In this document: positions 48,701 to 60,466 of the stretch, piece after piece
Layout: each line of letters starts with the position of its first letter
How positions within the stretch are numbered: the first letter of the stretch is position 1
Translations under genes and position numbers: made by a program
The notes under the pieces: generated by a model
The model's database searches: none
What the model was told of the DNA's origin: nothing
Seen by the model: only the letters and a program-made list of their open reading frames with translations
Source of the DNA: Salvator merianae
Taxonomy: Eukaryota > Chordata > Lepidosauria > Squamata > Teiidae
DNA length: 64,000 bases
Assembly (NCBI GenBank): GCA_003586115.2
Contig: QVOM02000090.1
Location: 14,049,657-14,113,656, forward strand
Direction of reading: 5' to 3'

Positions 48701-51700
48701 TTACTTGCACTTCACGACTGGTGCGCCGTTCCACTCTTCGCAAGGATAGCGTCTACTTAATTTGCATGTTGGCCTGCTGAACTTTACTTGCACTTCACGA
48801 CTGGTGCGCCGTTCCACTCTTCGCAAGGATAGCGTCTACTTAATTTGCATGTTGGCCGGCTGAACTTTACTTGCATTTCATGGCTGGTGCGCCTTTCCAC
48901 TCTTTGCAAGGCTACTGTCACTTTTTGCATTTTAACACTGATAACACTTTTATAATCAGGCCGTAATAGGGAGGGGCATCCCAAATACTGAGTGGCATCC
49001 CCAATGGAATGCTGGGAGTTCTAGTTCAGGAGTATTTGATAGCCCAAAGTTGAGCAGCCTAGCCCTGCGCTGGATGCACAAGACAAGACAAGGTGCCAGG
49101 AAAAGCTCTTCTATACGCACCGGGCATCACAATCACAGTGGGAGATGGTGTGTAACCGGAAATTACGCATCCCATACTTGTACCCGAGGGCGGATATCTG
49201 GGCTTCACATTGGTCATGCTCTCGGCAACAAACGTCTGGGCCCTGGAAAACACCTGCAAGAGAAAGTGCCAGGTTTAGTGCAAAGAACCAGTATTATCAC
49301 CTAGTGCCACACCCATAGCTTGTGTCTGTGCATGGTTGGGGCAGTGAATGCAACATGAACAGACAGGTCTTGGCAGAATGCTGTGTCACGTGTAAAATAA
49401 TTGCTTCTCTCAGGGTACCAATAGCACCCCAAGAAAAGCAGGCATCTCCCTGCATTGCTCTTACACTGAGCAGCTGTTGTCTTACTGCAAACATGAAAGC
49501 TAACATAGACAGCATGGGTGTGCAAAATCCGATTTCACATACCATTCGAAGCATTCAAAACAGCCACAAAATGGTTTGACTTTATATGACAAACTCAGCC
49601 CTAGAGCAAGACGAGAGCTTACATTGCCTCTCTTTGCTCCTGGTTCCTCCATCTGACCTCCTTGAAGCCTGGAAGGGTCAGGGCTGCCTGCCACCATAGC
49701 AGGCTGTGCAATGACATCCCTGGGACCACAGTTTCGGGCTAGCAAATGCTAAAATGATATTTATCTATCATTTCCTTTCCAGGCAGAGGGCAGGGAAGCC
49801 AGTCGCAGGTCGTGCCATGGCATCCGAAGGGCTCACCTTGCTTCAGGGCTGAGTTTCTTGGTGTTTCACCTGCAAATTTGCTCCTGACATAAGAGGGGCA
49901 GGTGGCCTCTTCTGGAATTTTTCAAAACACTCCCCCTTGCTTATTTATTTACATAATTAATTATTTACTGGATCAATACAGTTATCCAATACCTAAAGTT
50001 CCCTGAGCATCTGACAAGCCAATCGTTAAAAAGCATAGATGACGATGATTTTAGAAAAAATATACAAAATGCATCAGCACAGCCACTTTTCTCCCTTCAA
50101 TTGCGGCTCAGTGAATCTGCGTCAGCAGGTTTTGTTTGCAACATATGCTTACAAAAAGAGTTTGCAATTCACATCAGATTGCATAAGCTATTGAGGCACA
50201 GTACAAACAAAAAACACTTGTACAATACTTTTAAGTGGGAAAAAGGTGTGGTTTGCTCGTCACTCTTGCTTAAAGGAAGGGATGCTTGCCAGCAAGGGAA
50301 TGTGGAACTGTATTGCAACTGGTTGGATTCCCAGCATCTCCCAGGAGCAAGCGAAGGTGGTGGCACCCAAACAAGGGAACAGCATCCCCAGAGTGGTCTG
50401 CCTGGTACCATCATATGTTTTTAGGCAGCAGGTGATGTAGTTTTATTCTGTTCTTATCTGAATATTTTAATTTGTAAGTGGTGCACAAAATGGTATTCAT
50501 TGAGTAGCTAAACAATTTCAGGACCTTTCTGTCTGTTTTCTGGCCTTCACGGGCGCAGGGTCCCCTGCGTCCCACGTCCCACCCAGAAATGTGTCAGGGC
50601 TGGTGAGGTGAGCCCCCACCCAGAGGCTCCTGAATGGCAACCGCCATGTCATGGCGCATTGTTCCTGGAGATGCCAGGATTTCTCATGGCCAAGAGGCCC
50701 CCGGGCTCTGTCTGTGCACCTCCCTGTTCACCTCTGCCTGGCGCCCACCTCTCCCCACCTCCCCCGAGCGCCCCAAGCAGTTCAGCTGGCGCTCTGTGCT
50801 GCTGGGAGCACTCGGATGTCAGGTGTGTCCTTGGGGGAGTGTCTGGGGGAGGAGGGTTCTGACATCAGGTGAACAGGTGAGATTGGGGCGGGGCTTCGCC
50901 CTCCGGTGCAGCGCGTGGTTACTTGGATGCAGGAGAGAGGAGAGGTGGGATGTGCAGCCGTGAAGGCTACTCCAGCAGGAAAGTATCTGCAGAAGGGCCC
51001 CTCCATTGACCCCCTGCCCCGGTCCCGGCAGACTGTGCGCATTTCTATGTCCAGGGTGGTTGCACTGACGCTTCGCACATGATCGGGTGATCTCCTTCTC
51101 TCCGCTCCACCTTCCAGACTTTAAATTGGGCTCCAGTACTTCAATTTCTGTTGCCCTTGGCTGCCCCTGGCAACCGAGCCCTCCCTCATTGTCAAAGACT
51201 GGCTTGAATGCCTCCCCCTCCCCGCTGCCCTCCCCGCAAATTACACGACCATCCTTGTGTTGTAACCCTGTGCCCCCGTCCCGCTCCGCTTATTCCCCTT
51301 CCAGCTTGGCTTCTTCCCCAGCCTTCTGCTCTTGGCTCATTCCCCCTGCGCTTCGGAGACAGGAACGGCTGCCCTCAGGAGGGAGGGATTCCTGACACCT
51401 CCCCATGCAATCCCCCCTGCCTGCTCCAGGATGGGTGCCCATCTGAGCACGCCCCGCCGCAGCGTCTCCTTACCCAGTTCCTGGAAATCGGCGGCTTGGT
51501 CCCCGGCGCCGCACCACAGTGTGCCGGGCATGGTCCAGCCGCGACGGACCCGGCGCCGCTCTCCTCCCGGCAGCACCTTCTCCGCCTCAGCCCCGAGTCG
51601 CTGGCAGGCGGGCAAGCGGTTCCCCAGGATAGCCAGATCCCTCCGGAGGCGCGGCATCCAGGCATGGCGCTCCAGGCGCCCACGGGGGCAGAGTTGCAAG

Positions 51701-51951
51701 AAGGCGCCCGCGATGCCTGCCTCGTCACTCCAGGTGCAGCTCAGCAGGCGGCCCCGAGGGTCCCAGGTGCTCTGCACCAGCGCCGGCGGCAGACCGTCGG
51801 GGCGCTGCCAGGCGAAGACCAGGAGCCGCGTGCTGCCAGACGGGACCTCCGTGGGGCAGAGGGTGGTGGCTGGGCTCCACAGGCTGCCGTGGGCACCGGG
51901 CAGGGAGAGAGAGGCCAGCAGCACCAGTGACAAGAGCAGCGGCGGCGCCAT
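42514..51951 (-). CDS. PLA2G3: Group III secreted phospholipase A2, complete seven-exon gene
   Basis: PLA2G3 hydrolyses the sn-2 acyl bond of phospholipids, releasing fatty acid and lysophospholipid outside the cell, with Ca2+ as cofactor. Seven minus-strand exons join in frame to 563 residues; human has 509. Residues 1-22 are a signal peptide. An N-terminal region ends in a furin-type site RVRR (134-137). The group III PLA2 domain follows, with [12 protein letters not shown] (Ca2+ loop), CCREHDQC (168-175; His172 and Asp173 of the active site) and HTISHCDCD, to about residue 250. A Lys/Arg-rich linker and a Cys-rich C-terminal domain follow. The catalytic domain is the same family as bee-venom PLA2, but the human-like layout and synteny mark the ordinary tissue gene. 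The key residues are intact. Confidence 0.94.
44474..44608 (-). CDS. PLA2G3: PLA2G3 exon 6
   Basis: The acceptor is CTCTACAG and the donor is AA/GTAAGT. It encodes [16 protein letters not shown]...[12 protein letters not shown]. Confidence 0.92.
44929..45058 (-). CDS. PLA2G3: PLA2G3 exon 5
   Basis: The acceptor is TTCCTAG and the donor is AG/GTGAGG. It encodes [20 protein letters not shown]...LFHCNCT, the Cys-rich C-terminal domain; the RxLDxC and FHCNCT words match human. Confidence 0.93.
45863..46353 (-). CDS. PLA2G3: PLA2G3 exon 4 (linker)
   Basis: The acceptor is TTGCTAG and the donor is ATTG/GTGAGT. It starts [20 protein letters not shown], then a Lys/Arg cluster ([20 protein letters not shown]) and a Ser/Thr/Pro-rich stretch of about 100 residues, which makes this protein longer than the human one. 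Confidence 0.92.
47394..47528 (-). CDS. PLA2G3: PLA2G3 exon 3
   Basis: The acceptor is TCAACAG and the donor is GG/GTGAGT. It encodes [20 protein letters not shown]...[12 protein letters not shown]...HWWG, the end of the PLA2 domain. Confidence 0.94.
47529..49120 (-). other. PLA2G3 intron 2
   Basis: A 1.6-kb intron largely filled by the tandem array. Its outer parts (47529-47700 and 48931-49120) are unique except for a TGGGAGTTCTAGTTC repeat piece near 49010. Confidence 0.8.
47701..48930. repeat. 83-bp tandem satellite array with octamer motifs
   Basis: About 14-15 units in PLA2G3 intron 2. The core GCATGTTGG begins at 47851, 47934, 48017 and every 83 bp to 48847, with no indel in 13 steps of the array; two more diverged units lie at 47711 and 47768. 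Each unit has the order TTTGCATGTTGGCCGGCTGAA, then TTACTTGCACTTCACGGCTGG, then TCCACTCTTCGCAAGGATAG. ATTTGCAT, the POU octamer, is present in all but one unit. 83 is not a multiple of three, so this is not a coding repeat. Confidence 0.95.
49121..49253 (-). CDS. PLA2G3: PLA2G3 exon 2 (catalytic His)
   Basis: The acceptor is CTTGCAG and the donor is CG/GTGCGT. It encodes [14 protein letters not shown]...[17 protein letters not shown], holding the His-Asp catalytic pair and the conserved Cys cluster. Confidence 0.94.
49254..51473 (-). other. PLA2G3 intron 1
   Basis: A 2.2-kb intron. AT-rich from 49.9 to 50.5 kb, GC-rich near 50.6-51.3 kb. No exon signals I trust. Confidence 0.55.
51474..51951 (-). 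CDS. PLA2G3: PLA2G3 exon 1
   Basis: ATG at 51951-51949. It encodes the signal peptide ([19 protein letters not shown]), the N-terminal domain, RVRR and [12 protein letters not shown]. The donor is CTGG/GTAAGG. The exon is GC-rich. Confidence 0.92.
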
Positions 51952-52049
51952 CGGGCGGGAGGCTGAATGAGTGGTGTGCTCTCGGCCGGCCGGCCGGTTT
52001 TACACACTGAGGGCTTGGCTACGAGGAGGGTGCGGGCGCTCCGCCCCTC

Positions 52050-52058
52050 TGACTCAGC
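52050..52058. promoter_or_regulatory. PLA2G3: AP-1 / MARE-like site upstream of PLA2G3
   Basis: TGACTCAGC, about 100 bp before the PLA2G3 start in the minus direction, within a GC-rich block. It fits AP-1 or small-Maf binding. The role is inferred. Confidence 0.4.
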
Positions 52059-54624
52059 ACCAGCAGCGGCCGGGGCGACAGCGTGGGAAAGGCGCTGGGG
52101 ATCCGCAGGACCCTCCGCCTGAGGTTTCCCTGCGGCTGGCTCTGGTGGATCAGGCCCCTTGTGGTCTCTCTCGCCTGCCCAGTGGAAAAGCAGAGGCAGC
52201 AGCGGAGCGTTGCCGTTCAGAAATGCAACCGGGGCTGCTCCTGCACCGTGCGCCGAGGGCACCCAAGGACATTTGAGTAGGGCTTGCCTACAGGCCGATC
52301 TCCGCCTTCCTGGCCCTTCTGCGTCTGCACAGCGGCAGCTCTTGATCGTACGGCAACCCTACCTGTGGCATTTCCCACCGGGGGAGGGAGGCCATACGGG
52401 GAAGACCAGGGCTCCACACTTTTCATCGGGTCGAGGACGGGGGAGGGGATTTCAGGAGGTGCGGCTTCTACTGAAAGCAGGTACCTCTTGAAACGGGCTC
52501 TTCTGCGCAGCTAGGAAAAGCACCAAAAACCTGGGAGCCTTTTCCAGCGGCAACCCCTTTGGGAGGACCTCCAACCAAGTGCCCGGGGGCCACAGATACA
52601 GGGTACCTTTCCAGGGAGCCTCCATCCCTAAAGGGATCGGCAGGTGTACCTGGGTCAAAGCCAGGGCTCTTTCTGTTCCTGTCACTTCCAGAGTCTGGAA
52701 GGGTTCCCCGGTTGGCCTCTGCTGTGGCAAAAGGCTGTCGGTTGCAGTCCAGGGTGGTGTATCCCCGGAGGTCCTCAGCACCCTCTGGGTTTGCTCCTGA
52801 GCCTCCTGCCCGGGCACAGCAATGCCCCAGCATGGCTTCGCGCATCCTGACAGCTCAGGGACCGATCTTCCTAAAGCGGAAGCACAGGGGAAGAGCCAGA
52901 AAGGGGGGGGGCTGTGAGGTCTGTTCCTGCTGCTCCCCGGCCCTCCAGTTCAACCCCCGCCAGGAGTCTGAAGGGCTAAGTGGTGCACTGAGCATCACGG
53001 GTCCCCCAAGCGCCTGCTAGAGGCTGGGGTGTGCGGGGGAAGGACTTGGAGCCGGCGCCCGGCACATCTTCCCAGGGAAATTGGGGAAGGGTTCGAGGAC
53101 CAGGACCTTCTCCATCCTCTGCCCGAGGAGAGGAACCAGGTGCTGAAGGTCCAGGACGTGTGGGAGCAGAGACTCCCATGATGGCTGTTTGTTTGTTTGT
53201 TTGTTGCAAAGCCTTGTTGAGCAGGGACGATGCGTCCTTGCGAACCTGGGCAGCAACGCTTTTCCTCCATCAAGCGGAAGAGGAACACGCCGGCTTGCCT
53301 GACAACCTGCTTGCAAAGTTGCTTTGGCGCCTGCAGAACACGGAAGGAAGGCAAGCTGCTGGCAAACAGAAGCCCACGGAAAGCTCCAGCCCCCCCCCCG
53401 CTCCCAAGACAGCTGTCAGTCCATCTGGTGGCCAAGCCAAACCCTCGGATCCGGTTGCTTGCCGCCTCCCTTCGCGCCCAGAACGAGCCACCTGATGACT
53501 CATCGCCATCGTCCGATGTGTGGTGATGCTGGGGTTGCCTGGAAAAGTCCCCGCCTCCCTGAACACCTAGCAGAGGCACTGGCAGATCAGCCGGCACTCC
53601 TAATCCTCTCTGAAATGTAATTGGGTCTGCTTCTCTTAAGCTTGATGGAACCAAATAGCTCATCCTGATGTGGTAAAAGCTGGGGCTCCTCCAGGGGAAG
53701 GGAGTTCCACAGGCAAGAGGCCAACGACAACAAATCCCTTCCCCAAATCTTCACTTGGTGTGATGGGTGGAGCCCACAGAATGGGCCTAGATTTCCATTT
53801 ATGGAAGTCATCCTCCAAAGAAACTCTCCTGGTGCCAAGTTTGTGCTTTATCTTACCTGCCAAGCAGGTAACACAGAGCGGATAAATCAAAAAAGCGTTC
53901 AGGGCTCCCCAAACCATGGTAGAGGGAATGAGTTGGTGCAACCAAACGCTTATTTTGGAAGGCAAAAATATGCAATACTCCTTCGGTTCCCCAACCTTTG
54001 CTTTCAGAAGGAACTGGAAGCAAGTTAGATGCTTTGCAAGGAAAGCGCCAGGCCCTGACCTAGAGAAGACGTGTCATCTGCTCTGGGCTGTATTATGATT
54101 GTGCTCCTGTGTTTGGGAGCCTCCTCCCTCCGTTCGAAGGGAAAGTTACTCTGTGCTCAGCAGTCTGCTGATGTGGCGTTTGGGAGATAAGGTGCGCTGA
54201 TAACACTCTCTGCCTAGGAAAGATTTCTTGCTGGCGGGAATGAGCTGCCGCTGAACCTCAAGGAGATAGAAGTGTGGAATTACCTTCCAGGGTGCTGCTG
54301 TGAGACGGGACGGTCCTGGCATCTCCTGTCCATCCCCGTGCAGTCCCTGGGTGTGCTTTTCCAATGAGCCTGTTCAAGATCTGCAGGTTTAACCCCCCGT
54401 GCTGCGGAGGCTGAGCCCCACTTTCAGTGATTCACCAGAAGCCGGTGGTCTATTACCCCTCGGTGGCACCACACTGTGAGGTTTGGGGTCTCCAAAGAAG
54501 GACGTGGCAGATGTACCCTTTGATCCAGGAAGGCTTGTGCTCATCAACCCTGGGTGAACTGGAATGGCTTGCCCTGGGCGTTTGCTCTACCACTGCTCCA
54601 CGGACACCCCCGTGCAGTCTTCCT

Positions 54625-54740
54625 AGCAAAGATGCAGAGGTGGTTTGCCATTCCTCCTCTGGAGATTCTGGGAACTGAACCTGCAAACCTCTGCTTCCCA
54701 GGCAGTTGCTCTGACACGGAACTGCAGCCACGCCCAGCGT
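54625..54740. mobile_element. SINE-like element (family S3, copy 2)
   Basis: Carries GAGGTGGTTTGCCATTCCTC, then GGGAACTGAACCTGCAAACC and TTGCTCTGACACGGAACTGC, parallel to 38060-38190. Confidence 0.55.
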
Positions 54741-55526
54741 AGCTCTGCTAGCAGGCACCTGATTGGATGGCACACTTGGAGCACCATCAAAGGTGGCTCG
54801 TATGGATTTCCCTCTGCCCGTTGCAGCAAATGGGCAGGACCTTCCTGGCTGTCTACAGCTGGAGGGACCGAAATTGCTGATCTTTGACCAGATTGTGCCC
54901 AAGGCAAGCAACAGAGAAAAATGAGCACAGAGGTTGTGAATGATTTGTTCAACACACGGGACGGAACAGGGTTGCCTTTATTCGTGCCTATCGCTCTTGG
55001 GACAATGCGTGGCTTTTCAGCTTGCTAGCAGTTGCTGGATCCCGGCCACTTCCCAGGAAAGCCAGGAACAGGGTCGGCTTCTGTGCCAACCATGTCAAAG
55101 CCCAAAGGACACAAGGCACAGTTTCCCAAGAATGGAGAAACCATATTGGTGGCTGCAGATGTCCTTGGTCTGCACATTCCAGCTCTCCAGGCCTCCTAAA
55201 ATAGGCAGCTGGTTGTTGCAGTTGCAGAAAGGATGTAGCACAAGGAGAACGCTGAACCATTCACTGGAGTGTGGCCCATCCAACCACAGCCCAGGTAAAG
55301 CTCCATCTTCTTGGTGGGCGAGTGCTCCAAGGCAAATTCAAAGCAGTGGGAAAGTCACACCCCTCTCTGTTCTGAGTGCTCTGCAAAGGCAATACCCATC
55401 AAGACAAATTGATAAAATAAAGGCAGAACTTATGTAACCGTTGGCTTGGGTGCAAACTGGAGTTAACCCCAACCCTCTGTGACAAGTGGGGACCAACATT
55501 CCCTCTAAAGAAGCGGTCCAGGAGGA

Positions 55527-55858
55527 TACAGATGTACACAGATGAAGATCGGGTGTTCGGTTCGAATTAGACCATTTGCTTGGCTTGACGACAAAACATT
55601 TGATCGAACAAAATAGTTGTTTGCATTCGATTTTTGAACTTCAGTTTTGCCATTGAAAGAAGTCCTTTTCAGGGAGATAAACACTGCAAACCTGAACTGT
55701 TTGATCAAATATTCTTTTTTGCAAGGAGGGGACTGGGTTGGTTCGATCGAATTTTCCTGATTTCCAAACAATCTCCTGTTCGGCTCAATGTGAACAGCTT
55801 TGAACCTGAACTATCCAATCGAATTTTTGAACACGAACCAAACTTTGTGCATCTCTAC
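55527..55858. mobile_element. Inverted-repeat element, family C (copy 2)
   Basis: Starts near ATACAGATGTACACAGATG and ends CGAACCAAACTTTGTGCATCTCTA. It has long internal TTCGAA/TTCGATC inverted words and no coding frame. Confidence 0.55.
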
Positions 55859-58800
55859 TGGAGGGAGTTCTGCACCTCAAGCCGACACCTCGGCCATGCA
55901 GTCCCATCATTCCCTCTTCTGTGCGCACCTGCTAAAGGGGCAGAGCAGTTCCCTATTTGGTGTGGCTGTTAAAGGTGCAGGAGCCCTGCCTGTTTCCCAC
56001 AGGCAGCCGCAGCTCAACCTTTCCACACCAGAAACACCAGCCCCGCTTCCCTCATCCACACAATCGCTAGCGGTCCACGTACCCTGGACTCCAGAAAGGC
56101 CGCTCAATGGCCAAGCCCTGATGTTCAGTCAAAGGCAGCTTGTGCTGGGAAAAGGGATCCCCGGGACCAAGACCTGCTTGCAGAGCTCCTTATCTGCCGC
56201 TGGCACTTATCACCTGAACCGCCGCAGTCAGAGCTTTCCACTGGAGCGGAAGGACACCTGGAGAGGCGAGTCCAGAGTCCAGGCGGGAGGCTGTGACTTG
56301 GCTACTGGGCTTTTGCCCTCGGCATTGCCTGAGGGGGTTGCAAAGGTCCCCCGGCTGCCATGTCACTTGCTGCCGGGCGAGAGGCGTTTGGCAGCCGGCA
56401 CCTGGCCCCGCATGCCCCTTCCTCCCGGCGGAGGGAGGCTGCCTGCTCACGCCTACTGCAGTGGTGTGTTTGCAAATAAGGCTGCCCGGGCTCCCTACTA
56501 GGGCTTAGGTTATCACCGGCAGGGCTTTTTAGGTACACGCGATTCTTCCTGAACCGCAGCAGGAGGCTTTGGTTCCTAGCTGTGTGCTGAACAACTAGGG
56601 GGAGGGGGGAAAGCTTGGCTTGTACTTTGGTGGGCAAACTCTTGAGCACCACATGGAGAGGCAGTCTGCAGGTCAACAAGGATGAGGATGATCTGCCTTC
56701 ATCCCCCACCAAGCCACGGTCTCCCTGGCTCAGTTGTTTGCCTGGTTCAGTCACCATGCGGAGCCGGCCGGGGCTGGCCAAACGGGACAGAATCTCTGGA
56801 GCCTTGGCGCGTTTCCCGTCTGGCTATCTTAGCTGCACCCCCTCTTGCCGGACCTTAGGGCAGGTATTTCAGGAAACTTCGCCTTTTTTCAAGTGGCTTG
56901 ACCCTTTAGGTACAGAGCAGAAAGCGAAACAGCTTCTCCAAAGCCTGGCTGTTTCCAAACCTAATGGTAGAGGCGGCGAAGGGTTTGGATATCCAGATCA
57001 CGGTGTCTCCAACTACAGCCTCCCACACACACACCCGTGAACACCAGAATTGCTCTCTCCTACACAGCTGTTCCGTGCAATGGCGCCCTTTCCCCTTGTC
57101 TACATGTTTCTGGTGGGGGTTCCAAAATCCCAGCAAAGGGGAAGTCCAACCGGTGAGACTTCCATGGGCCCTCGCCTAGTCTCTGCAAGCTCTCGGGAGC
57201 TTCGCCGGGCTGAGGTGCCGCCAGCCTGCCTGCGTAAGCGTCCCTGGAAATCAGAGAACCAGAAATGCACAGGAATGGCATCACGCGGCCTGCGGCCTTG
57301 GCCCTTCCGTGGCTGCAAGGCTGTGGCTGCGCCTGGACAGCAGACCGGGTCTTGCATCAGAGGCTCTGCATGCTGCCCGCAGTTTGGGTTTCTCTGCAGA
57401 CTCCGCTCCTGGCCTTCAACTCTCCCTTGGCTAGCAGCTGCGGCGGGGGAGGGACGGTCCCTTGCCTCCGTTCGCCAGTGCCAAAGGGAAAACACCCCGC
57501 CCCCTTGCTCATGGTTTATGCGAGCCTGAGTGCCACTAAGCCAGCTTGCCTCTGCGGCTCTCACAGGTTGGCACCCCCTGACCTTCAGGAACTTCCTGGA
57601 ACGTCTGGACCTTGGAGGACCTCTGTGAGTTTTACTCTGTGCATTGGCACTTATGTGGCCACCAACAGGCAGCGTCTTCTAAGCCCCTCACAAGATTGCA
57701 AAGATGCACACGTGTAAAAAGCAACTGAGAGCATTCTTAAAAAGCCCACATGGGAGCCGGCATGTTAACAACCAGAAGTCCTTCGGTGTGTACATTCCAG
57801 ATAGAATTCCTGGTGGGATCAGGAGGGCATTTTTGACTGGCTTAGGCCTGAATCCTGCCACCGGCATCTCAGGCGGAGTCTGTCCCCGCTTCCACCGAAC
57901 CCCTGGGAAGCTTGGGGGCTGGAGACTAAGCCGGAGAGGGCCTGGCACTGCTTGCTGGGCTTAAGTCCACCTCCCGTGACTGCGAACTCGCTCCCTCCTT
58001 GCCCAGTGCGCCTGCGAGGCCAGGATTACCCCCTTGCCCCTCACATAGCACAGCTGCTGCCTTATGTGCCGTGTCTCGGGGGCTTTATGGTGTAATTGGT
58101 GAAATGCTGCCTGCCAACTATTGTGAGCTCACGTCTTAAGGGGCAGAAAGGTGGGAAGGAAATGCGAATGCACTGAATTTTTGAAAAGTTGCCAGGCAAG
58201 CTGTTTTGCACGGCCAGTTTCCATCCATTTCAGCCACCATTAGGATGGCCAGCCAGGAAGGAAGACAGGGTTCCTGCACCTTTAATAGAGGGTGGAGTTA
58301 GGGACAGTTGCTGCATGGAAAATAAAGTAGGGCGCCTGCACCTTTTGTAGTTGAACAGGATAGGGACTTTAGTGGATTCTGCCTTGCTGAAAGGTCCTGT
58401 TTATCACAAGCTTTGTGCTCCTTGCAGTTTGGCTGCCCTAGTTAAAGAATAACTTGGCATTCAAAGCCCTGGACCACCTCCTGGTGCTGCTGAGGCCCCA
58501 CCCACAAGACCAGGAGCATCATGTCTGCCCCTCTGTTTCCTCCAGGAGGCTTGGCTGAAACAGTCCAACCCACAGACCGTCAGGAGGGGAACTTCCCTTC
58601 CTGGCAATGCAGAGGCATCAGGGGGCGGAGGGCCCAGCAAAGCAAGGGCCCCTGGATGACCGCTCCCTCCCCTCAAACTCTCCCACCACGTGATGTTTTA
58701 TAAATACACATTGGCTCCCTTTTTGTTTTTACAGAGTGGCTCCACAGCCGAAAACAGCAATGGGGCAATTGGGGGCTCCACCTGGGGAATTTCAGCCTAA

Positions 58801-60017
58801 GGGCTCAGGAGAACGTGGACTCTGCCTTCTGGGACGGTGAGGGCGAAGCCCTCTCGGTCACTTGCCCCTGGCCAGCTGAAAGAGGAACCCAGGAGACCAC
58901 CCTTCTTCCTTGTTCCTCTGCAGAGTCACTGGCCTTTAATGCCCCACTGCCCCCTGAGCAGCTCAAGACATAGGTGCAGGAGCTGGTGGAGAGACTGGCA
59001 ATGCTGCTGCTCAGCCAAGACCACCAGCGACCCCAGAGGCAGATCCGGGTCTGCTGGGGAAGGGTCCTGTGTGACTCTGAAGTGCCCACCCCCTCCTGCC
59101 CTGGCAGAACCGTTTCCTGGCAGGGAGACAAGCTTGGGGATTGGGAAATGTTCTCTGTATTCCCGAAAGCTGCTTCCAACCTAGCGGGGGGCAGCCATGG
59201 CTTTCTTGGGCAAACCAAACCTCTTTGCTCAAGCGGCTGTTTGGAAAGAGGGGGCAGGACCTGTGCGTCATCATCACAGCTGAGCACCAGAAGAATGAAC
59301 CCTTTATTAAGGTCATAGGCCAGCAAAAGGATAGCAACAGAAAAGGAGCAATTACGTGCATTACATGTTAAAATGTACCATTTAAAAGCCAAAGACATAC
59401 TGTATATTTTTTTGCCATATAAAACCCACTCCCACCCAAAACATAATTCTATTAAAGCATCTGATTTTTTTTCATTTATTTTTTCCAAATATTCCTTGCC
59501 AAATTACAGGCACATCTTGTACAGAAGGCATGAAACATAGAATAATATGAGCCTGTGTTAGCTTTGAAAGCAAGAAGATGACGGAATCCTAGAGAGCAAG
59601 AGTTTGCAACTTGATGCATAAGTCTGGCACCTTTTCTTTGGAATATCTTCTCAGTGGTGGCACCTTCCCTCTGGGATGCCTTCTCAGTGGTGGCACGTTT
59701 GCTTTGGAATGCTGTCCCCTCTGCTGTTCATGAAGCATCTACATTTGCAACTTATAGGTGCTAATTAAAGACTCATCTTTCTATGCAGGCATTCCTTGTG
59801 TGAAAGTTTGTTTCTCCCTTGGTCCACTCAGTTTTTAACATGTTTTAGTTGCTGTTTTTTCTGGATTTTTGCCCTTGCTCTGCACCTCCTGCCTCTTCCA
59901 CAAGTTCCATCTGCTGGAATTTCCTCTTCCATACAGGGACCAAAGACCTTGTGCACTGGGCAACCTTATTAGGGCTTTGACCGTAGTAATTGTTTCCTGC
60001 ATCTCTCAGCCTCCACA

Positions 60018-60272
60018 CAGAAATGTGCCAAGTTTGGTTCGTGTTCGAAAATTCAATCGAATAGTTCATGTTCGAACAATTTGATCAAACAGTTCACATT
60101 CGCTGTGTTTTTTACCCTTGAAAAGGGCTTTTTTCCAGTGGAAAAATTGGTGTTGTTTTCAAACAAATTCAGAATCAAACACAAACAACTGTTTGTTCCA
60201 TTAAACCGAACCAACAGCTTTTCAGTTCAACAGCAAACCAGTCGTGTGACTTTCGATCGTGTATATTCCTAC
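60018..60272. mobile_element. Inverted-repeat element, family C (copy 3)
   Basis: Starts CAGAAATGTGCCAAGTTTGG with the TTCGTGTTCGAAAATTC word shared (inverted) with copy 2, and ends CGATCGTGTATATTCCTAC. Decayed at the right. Confidence 0.5.
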
Positions 60273-60442
60273 CTCCACATAGGTGAAGCACATTTGATGA
60301 GGCATTACAATATACACTGTCAAAATAAAAAAGAGAACATTTCTGCACCAGCTGTGTTGCCGGCCGGCAGCAGTCAGCGGCTCCCAAACCTGGTAACAAC
60401 AGGGTAATCGTGGGTTGCCTTGAATGTCATCTCTCCGTGAGA

Positions 60443-60466
60443 CTGGGTGGGGTGGGGTGGGGTGGA
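60443..60466. repeat. GGGGT tandem cluster (G-quadruplex candidate)
   Basis: Four GGGGT-type units in a row on the plus strand, enough to satisfy a simple four-G-tract rule. Confidence 0.6.

Noticed and set aside
48784..48984. A 66-codon minus-strand frame within the 83-bp array.
   Set aside because: 83 is not divisible by three, so the frame shifts in each unit. It cannot encode a repeat protein.
58805..59488. A 227-codon minus-strand frame and overlapping plus frames with QELVERLAMLLLS-like text.
   Set aside because: The plus-strand text has a stop just before it and no exon signals. I could not place it in a family, so I leave it as intergenic.
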